Positions 15,310-17,718 of a DNA stretch of 17,718 nucleotides are shown here, piece after piece. The translations under genes were made by a program, and so were the position numbers. Each line of letters starts with the position of its first letter. Within the stretch, counting starts at the first letter, position 1. Below the pieces are notes generated by a model. It was given only the letters and a program-made list of their open reading frames with translations, was not told where the DNA came from and ran no database searches. The DNA is from CAIKLP01 sp039798705 (GTDB lineage Bacteria > Bacteroidota > Bacteroidia > Sphingobacteriales > Sphingobacteriaceae), in the NCBI GenBank assembly GCA_039798705.1, contig JBDKFN010000036.1:1-17718 (forward strand), in the 5' to 3' direction.

Positions 15310-16284
15310 ATGAACGAAATTGAACAATATCAAAAGACCATTAATGAATTTATAGCGCAAAATAAGTTCAGTAAATTTCCGCAAGAATTATATGAACCCC
15401 TAGATTATATCATGGCCCTAGGAGGCAAGCGTATGAGACCTGTGATGGTGATGATGGCTTGTGATTTATTAAATGGTAATATGGAAGATGCTGTTCCGGC
15501 TGCAATGGCAATTGAAACTTTTCATAATTTCACTTTGATACATGATGACATTATGGATAATGCGCCGGTTCGTAGAGGCAAAATTACCGTTCATGAGAAA
15601 TGGAATGTGAATACTGCTATATTATCTGGCGATGTAATGTTGATTGAAGCTTATGCATTGCTAATGCGTTATGAGAATGATTTATTGAGACAAATTCTTA
15701 CCATTTTCAATAAAAGTGCCATTGAAGTTTGTGAAGGTCAACAAATAGACATGAATTTCGAAAATAGGATGGATGTTTCGTTGGACGAATATATTCATAT
15801 GATTACCTTGAAAACAGCTGTTGTGTTGGGTGCTAGCTTAGAAGTAGGTGCATTAATTGCAGGCGTTTCTCCAAAACAAGCCCATCATTTATATGAATTT
15901 GGTAGAAATATGGGCATCGCATTTCAACTACGTGATGACTATTTAGATTTATATGCAGATCCTGAAAAATTTGGAAAACAAGTAGGAGGTGATGTCATAT
16001 CAAATAAAAAAACTTTCATGCTGATAAAAGCGTTGGAATTAGCCAAAGACAATGATGCTATTGAATTAAATAATTGGTTAAATGCAGTTACTTTTAATGC
16101 CAGTGAAAAAGTTGAAGCAATCAAAAATATATTTGATCAATTGTCAATACCACAATTATTAAATGATGCAGTAGCAAGCTATGCAAGCCTTGCATGGAAA
16201 GAGTTTGAGCAAATTGAAGCCGCAGAAGACAAGAAAAAAATAATGTCTGATTTTATGAAAGGATTATTGGCAAGGGAAGTTTAA
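15310..16284 (+). CDS. short-chain polyprenyl diphosphate synthase, probably GGPP-type
   Basis: This 324-residue trans-prenyltransferase of the IspA/CrtE/IspB superfamily condenses isopentenyl diphosphate onto an allylic diphosphate in the cytoplasm. It has GGKRMRP (38-44), the first aspartate-rich motif DDIMD (79-83), RRG just after, and the second motif DDYLD (209-213) in FQLRDDYLD, with GKQVGGDV after it. The fifth residue before the first motif is Phe74 and the motif has no two-residue insert. By the classical chain-length rules, an aromatic at -5 with a plain DDxxD is the pattern of archaeal-type geranylgeranyl diphosphate synthases, so a C20 product is likely (C15 is possible; long-chain C30-C40 is less likely). 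It closes the run of genes starting at topA. Its TAA shares the palindrome TTAA at 16281-16284 with a stop codon on the opposite strand. Confidence 0.93.
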   Translation: MNEIEQYQKTINEFIAQNKFSKFPQELYEPLDYIMALGGKRMRPVMVMMACDLLNGNMEDAVPAAMAIETFHNFTLIHDDIMDNAPVRRGKITVHEKWNVNTAILSGDVMLIEAYALLMRYENDLLRQILTIFNKSAIEVCEGQQIDMNFENRMDVSLDEYIHMITLKTAVVLGASLEVGALIAGVSPKQAHHLYEFGRNMGIAFQLRDDYLDLYADPEKFGKQVGGDVISNKKTFMLIKALELAKDNDAIELNNWLNAVTFNASEKVEAIKNIFDQLSIPQLLNDAVASYASLAWKEFEQIEAAEDKKKIMSDFMKGLLAREV

Positions 16285-16385
16285 TTCACCTTGCCATTTT
16301 CGTTAACAGGACTTGAAGTTCCTTTTTTACCATTGATATCTATTTGGATGGTGTTGTCTTGGGTTTTTTGATTTTTAGAACGAAC
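16281..16385 (-). pseudogene. out-of-frame coding remnant after the PA14 protein stop (possible +1 frameshift)
   Basis: Directly after the stop of the PA14 protein (16377-16375), the +1 frame stays open for 34 codons to a TAA at 16283-16281 and reads KNQKTQDNTIQIDINGKKG followed by TSSPVNENGKVN. This lines up without gaps with the protein's own linker before PA14, TTDTTYKLNRNG... ending VN/IN-x-x-GK: T, D, T, N-G, N and G-K coincide at 8 of 27 positions. It has no start codon, so it makes sense only as a continuation of the upstream frame. A one-base change in the short stretch AGTTCGTTCTAA would join the two. It fills nearly all of the 90-base gap between the convergent genes, where no terminator hairpin is visible. 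Confidence 0.45.
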
Positions 16386-17718
16386 TTAATTCAGTTGTAT
16401 TAATGAACCAACCGGAACTTTCTGATGGTTTTCTCCAAAATACTCTTAACCCTTCACCACCTCCATTTTCTTGCATTCTAGCTCTAAATGTATATTTTGT
16501 ATTTGCAACTAAGTTTATGGTACCAGTATGTGATCCTAAACCACCTGTACCATGTGCTCCATAATGATTTGCAACATTTACACCATTAATGAATAAATCT
16601 ACTGCATCATCGCCCTCACAAGTAAATGTATATATACCACTTTCCTCAGGAACAAAGTAACCAGTTACTTGAAATGTAAATCGTTCTCCATTATTTGGAA
16701 TCGATATATTAGAATTAGTAAGCATACCTGCATTAGTCCAATCTAACAGTAAATTACCAGAATAGCTTCCTGTCGAAGTTTGGTTTGAAATATTTGTGAA
16801 ATTTAAAAAGTCATTTGCATTGTTAGCATAAGAAGCCGATGAAGTATATACTTTGTAATTTAAATTTCCGTCTGTTTTTGATAACACCTCTTTACCATGT
16901 TTGTTTATATATTTAGCTGAATTAATTATTCCGTTTCTGTTTAATTTATAAGTTGTATCGGTTGTTAGTCCGCCAAATTTAGAAACCCCGAATTTATTAA
17001 TAGTCACTGAGACATTAGTAGAATTAGCACAACCATTTACATTTGTAACAGTCAATGTATATGATCCACTATTGGTAAAATAATTTATAGCTTGAGTTGG
17101 TGAATATCCACCAGACCATAAATAATTTCCATTTCCAGAAGCAGTTAGATTTACAAAATCGTTACCTGTAGCATTGCCAGTTATGACAGCAACTGGTGTT
17201 TCTAATTTTGTGACATTTACAAGAGTTCTATTTGAACTTAAATTACAATAATATCCCTCAACATAATAGGTGACATCATTATTTATAGTTGGTGTATTAA
17301 ATTCATTTCCAATATTCAGTAAATTTCCTCCTGATGCGGCATCATACCAATTCATTTCACCAATTCCATTTGCAGTTAAAATGGCAGTATTACCTCCACA
17401 TACAGAAATATCTGAAGAAGATGGTGAACTTGGAGCGATACAATTATTGTTAGGATTGGTTACAGTCATAATATTGTAATGACCATTATAATCTATAAAA
17501 AATAAATTACCATTATTATCAGCTATTAAATTTTTTGGATCATTAAGACTATTTGTAATATATGGGCTAATTATTCCAGATGGATCAACTTTTTGAATAT
17601 TTCTTGGGTAAGTATATTGATCAATAAAATATAAATTTCCTGAATTATCACAGGTTATACTTTTAAAGTAATAATTGCTATTATTTATAAATAAAGATAC
17701 AGTGCCATATTGATCAAC
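16375..17718 (-). CDS. modular surface protein, 3' part: NHL-like propeller, Ig-like domains, PA14 (runs off the right edge)
   Basis: The frame is open from the window edge to the stop, at least 447 residues; the start lies beyond 17718. The ATG at 17469 is internal, because the 83 codons before it are coding. In order from the edge: two NHL/propeller-like blades (1-85; repeated C/ADN-x-GNL-Y/F-F-I-D and IQKVDPSGII); an Ig-like domain of the type found in Bacteroidota surface proteins (about 93-172; CGGNTAILTA, NWYDAASGGNLL, VTYYVEGYYC); a second, PKD-like domain (about 173-242; NYLWSGGYSPTQAI, SYTLTVTNVNGC); a linker rich in NG/GK units (243-288); and PA14 (about 289-447; YFVPEESGIYTFTCEGDDAV, LFINGVNV, YTFRARMQENGGGEG, LRVFWRKPS). 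PA14 commonly binds sugars. The protein ends right after PA14 with no T9SS sorting domain in frame. Asn and Ser are frequent, as in secreted Bacteroidota proteins. It converges with the prenyl synthase gene. Confidence 0.88.
   Translation of the reverse strand, partial: VDQYGTVSLFINNSNYYFKSITCDNSGNLYFIDQYTYPRNIQKVDPSGIISPYITNSLNDPKNLIADNNGNLFFIDYNGHYNIMTVTNPNNNCIAPSSPSSSDISVCGGNTAILTANGIGEMNWYDAASGGNLLNIGNEFNTPTINNDVTYYVEGYYCNLSSNRTLVNVTKLETPVAVITGNATGNDFVNLTASGNGNYLWSGGYSPTQAINYFTNSGSYTLTVTNVNGCANSTNVSVTINKFGVSKFGGLTTDTTYKLNRNGIINSAKYINKHGKEVLSKTDGNLNYKVYTSSASYANNANDFLNFTNISNQTSTGSYSGNLLLDWTNAGMLTNSNISIPNNGERFTFQVTGYFVPEESGIYTFTCEGDDAVDLFINGVNVANHYGAHGTGGLGSHTGTINLVANTKYTFRARMQENGGGEGLRVFWRKPSESSGWFINTTELSSF

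Noticed and set aside
16285..16374. Intrinsic terminator between the convergent genes
   Set aside because: There are T-runs (GGGTTTTTTG and ATTTTT) but no GC-rich stem in front of them on either strand.
17467..17469. ATG as the start of the PA14 protein
   Set aside because: The same frame stays open for 83 more codons to the edge and encodes propeller-type repeats, so this ATG is internal.
17270..17479. A + strand frame of 69 codons opposite the PA14 protein
   Set aside because: It mirrors the Ig-like region, which is continuous coding on the - strand from the window edge.
1..17718. Defence, mobile or CRISPR-like system
   Set aside because: No transposase, integrase, nuclease-defence domain, direct-repeat array, tRNA or attachment-site pattern was found on either strand.

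Overview
The window reads as chromosomal DNA of a member of the Bacteroidota. The base composition is AT-rich, genes start without a clear Shine-Dalgarno sequence, and TAnnTTTG-like -7 promoter elements are present. One secreted protein ends in the gliding-motility-type (CHU_C) C-terminal domain used for type IX secretion, and another carries the Ig-like/PA14 modular architecture common in that phylum. Order and genus cannot be fixed from the sequence alone. Nothing resembles a phage, an insertion sequence, an integron, a CRISPR array, a tRNA or an rRNA.

Layout: ten complete genes plus a 5'-incomplete one on the + strand, then one partial gene on the - strand. (1) Positions 1-4553 hold a tightly packed unit: a thioredoxin-fold protein with an odd 5' end and a degenerate active site, two M16 metallopeptidase-family proteins whose genes overlap by one base (one with the zinc motif, one without), and an exported fibronectin-III-like protein with a T9SS sorting domain. 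(2) A promoter-like element at about 4587 precedes guaB (IMP dehydrogenase), followed 8 bases later by a LOG-family nucleoside-monophosphate phosphoribohydrolase; both act on purine nucleotides. (3) Next is a methylcrotonyl-CoA-carboxylase-like carboxyltransferase beta subunit without its biotin partner. (4) A second promoter-like region with an imperfect hairpin precedes topA, whose product has a lysine/alanine-rich histone-like tail. topA is followed at once by a small conserved-looking gene of unknown function, a double-ATPase peptide-type ABC protein, RNase R (overlapping the ABC gene by 11 bases) and a short-chain polyprenyl diphosphate synthase. (5) On the opposite strand, converging with the last gene, is the 3' part of a large modular surface protein (NHL-like propeller, Ig-like domains, PA14). 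It runs off the right edge.

Most of the window is housekeeping (nucleotide synthesis, DNA topology, RNA decay, isoprenoid and acyl-CoA metabolism) and I do not see a convincing new defence or mobile system. The points most worth a second look are: an out-of-frame coding remnant after the stop of the PA14 protein, which resembles that protein's own pre-PA14 linker and ends on the same TTAA as the facing gene; the thioredoxin-like protein that has lost the first active-site cysteine and whose reading frame is broken near a run of six A; the split active/inactive M16 pair; and several strong inverted repeats, one in the topA leader and one a perfect 10-bp repeat inside the unknown gene.
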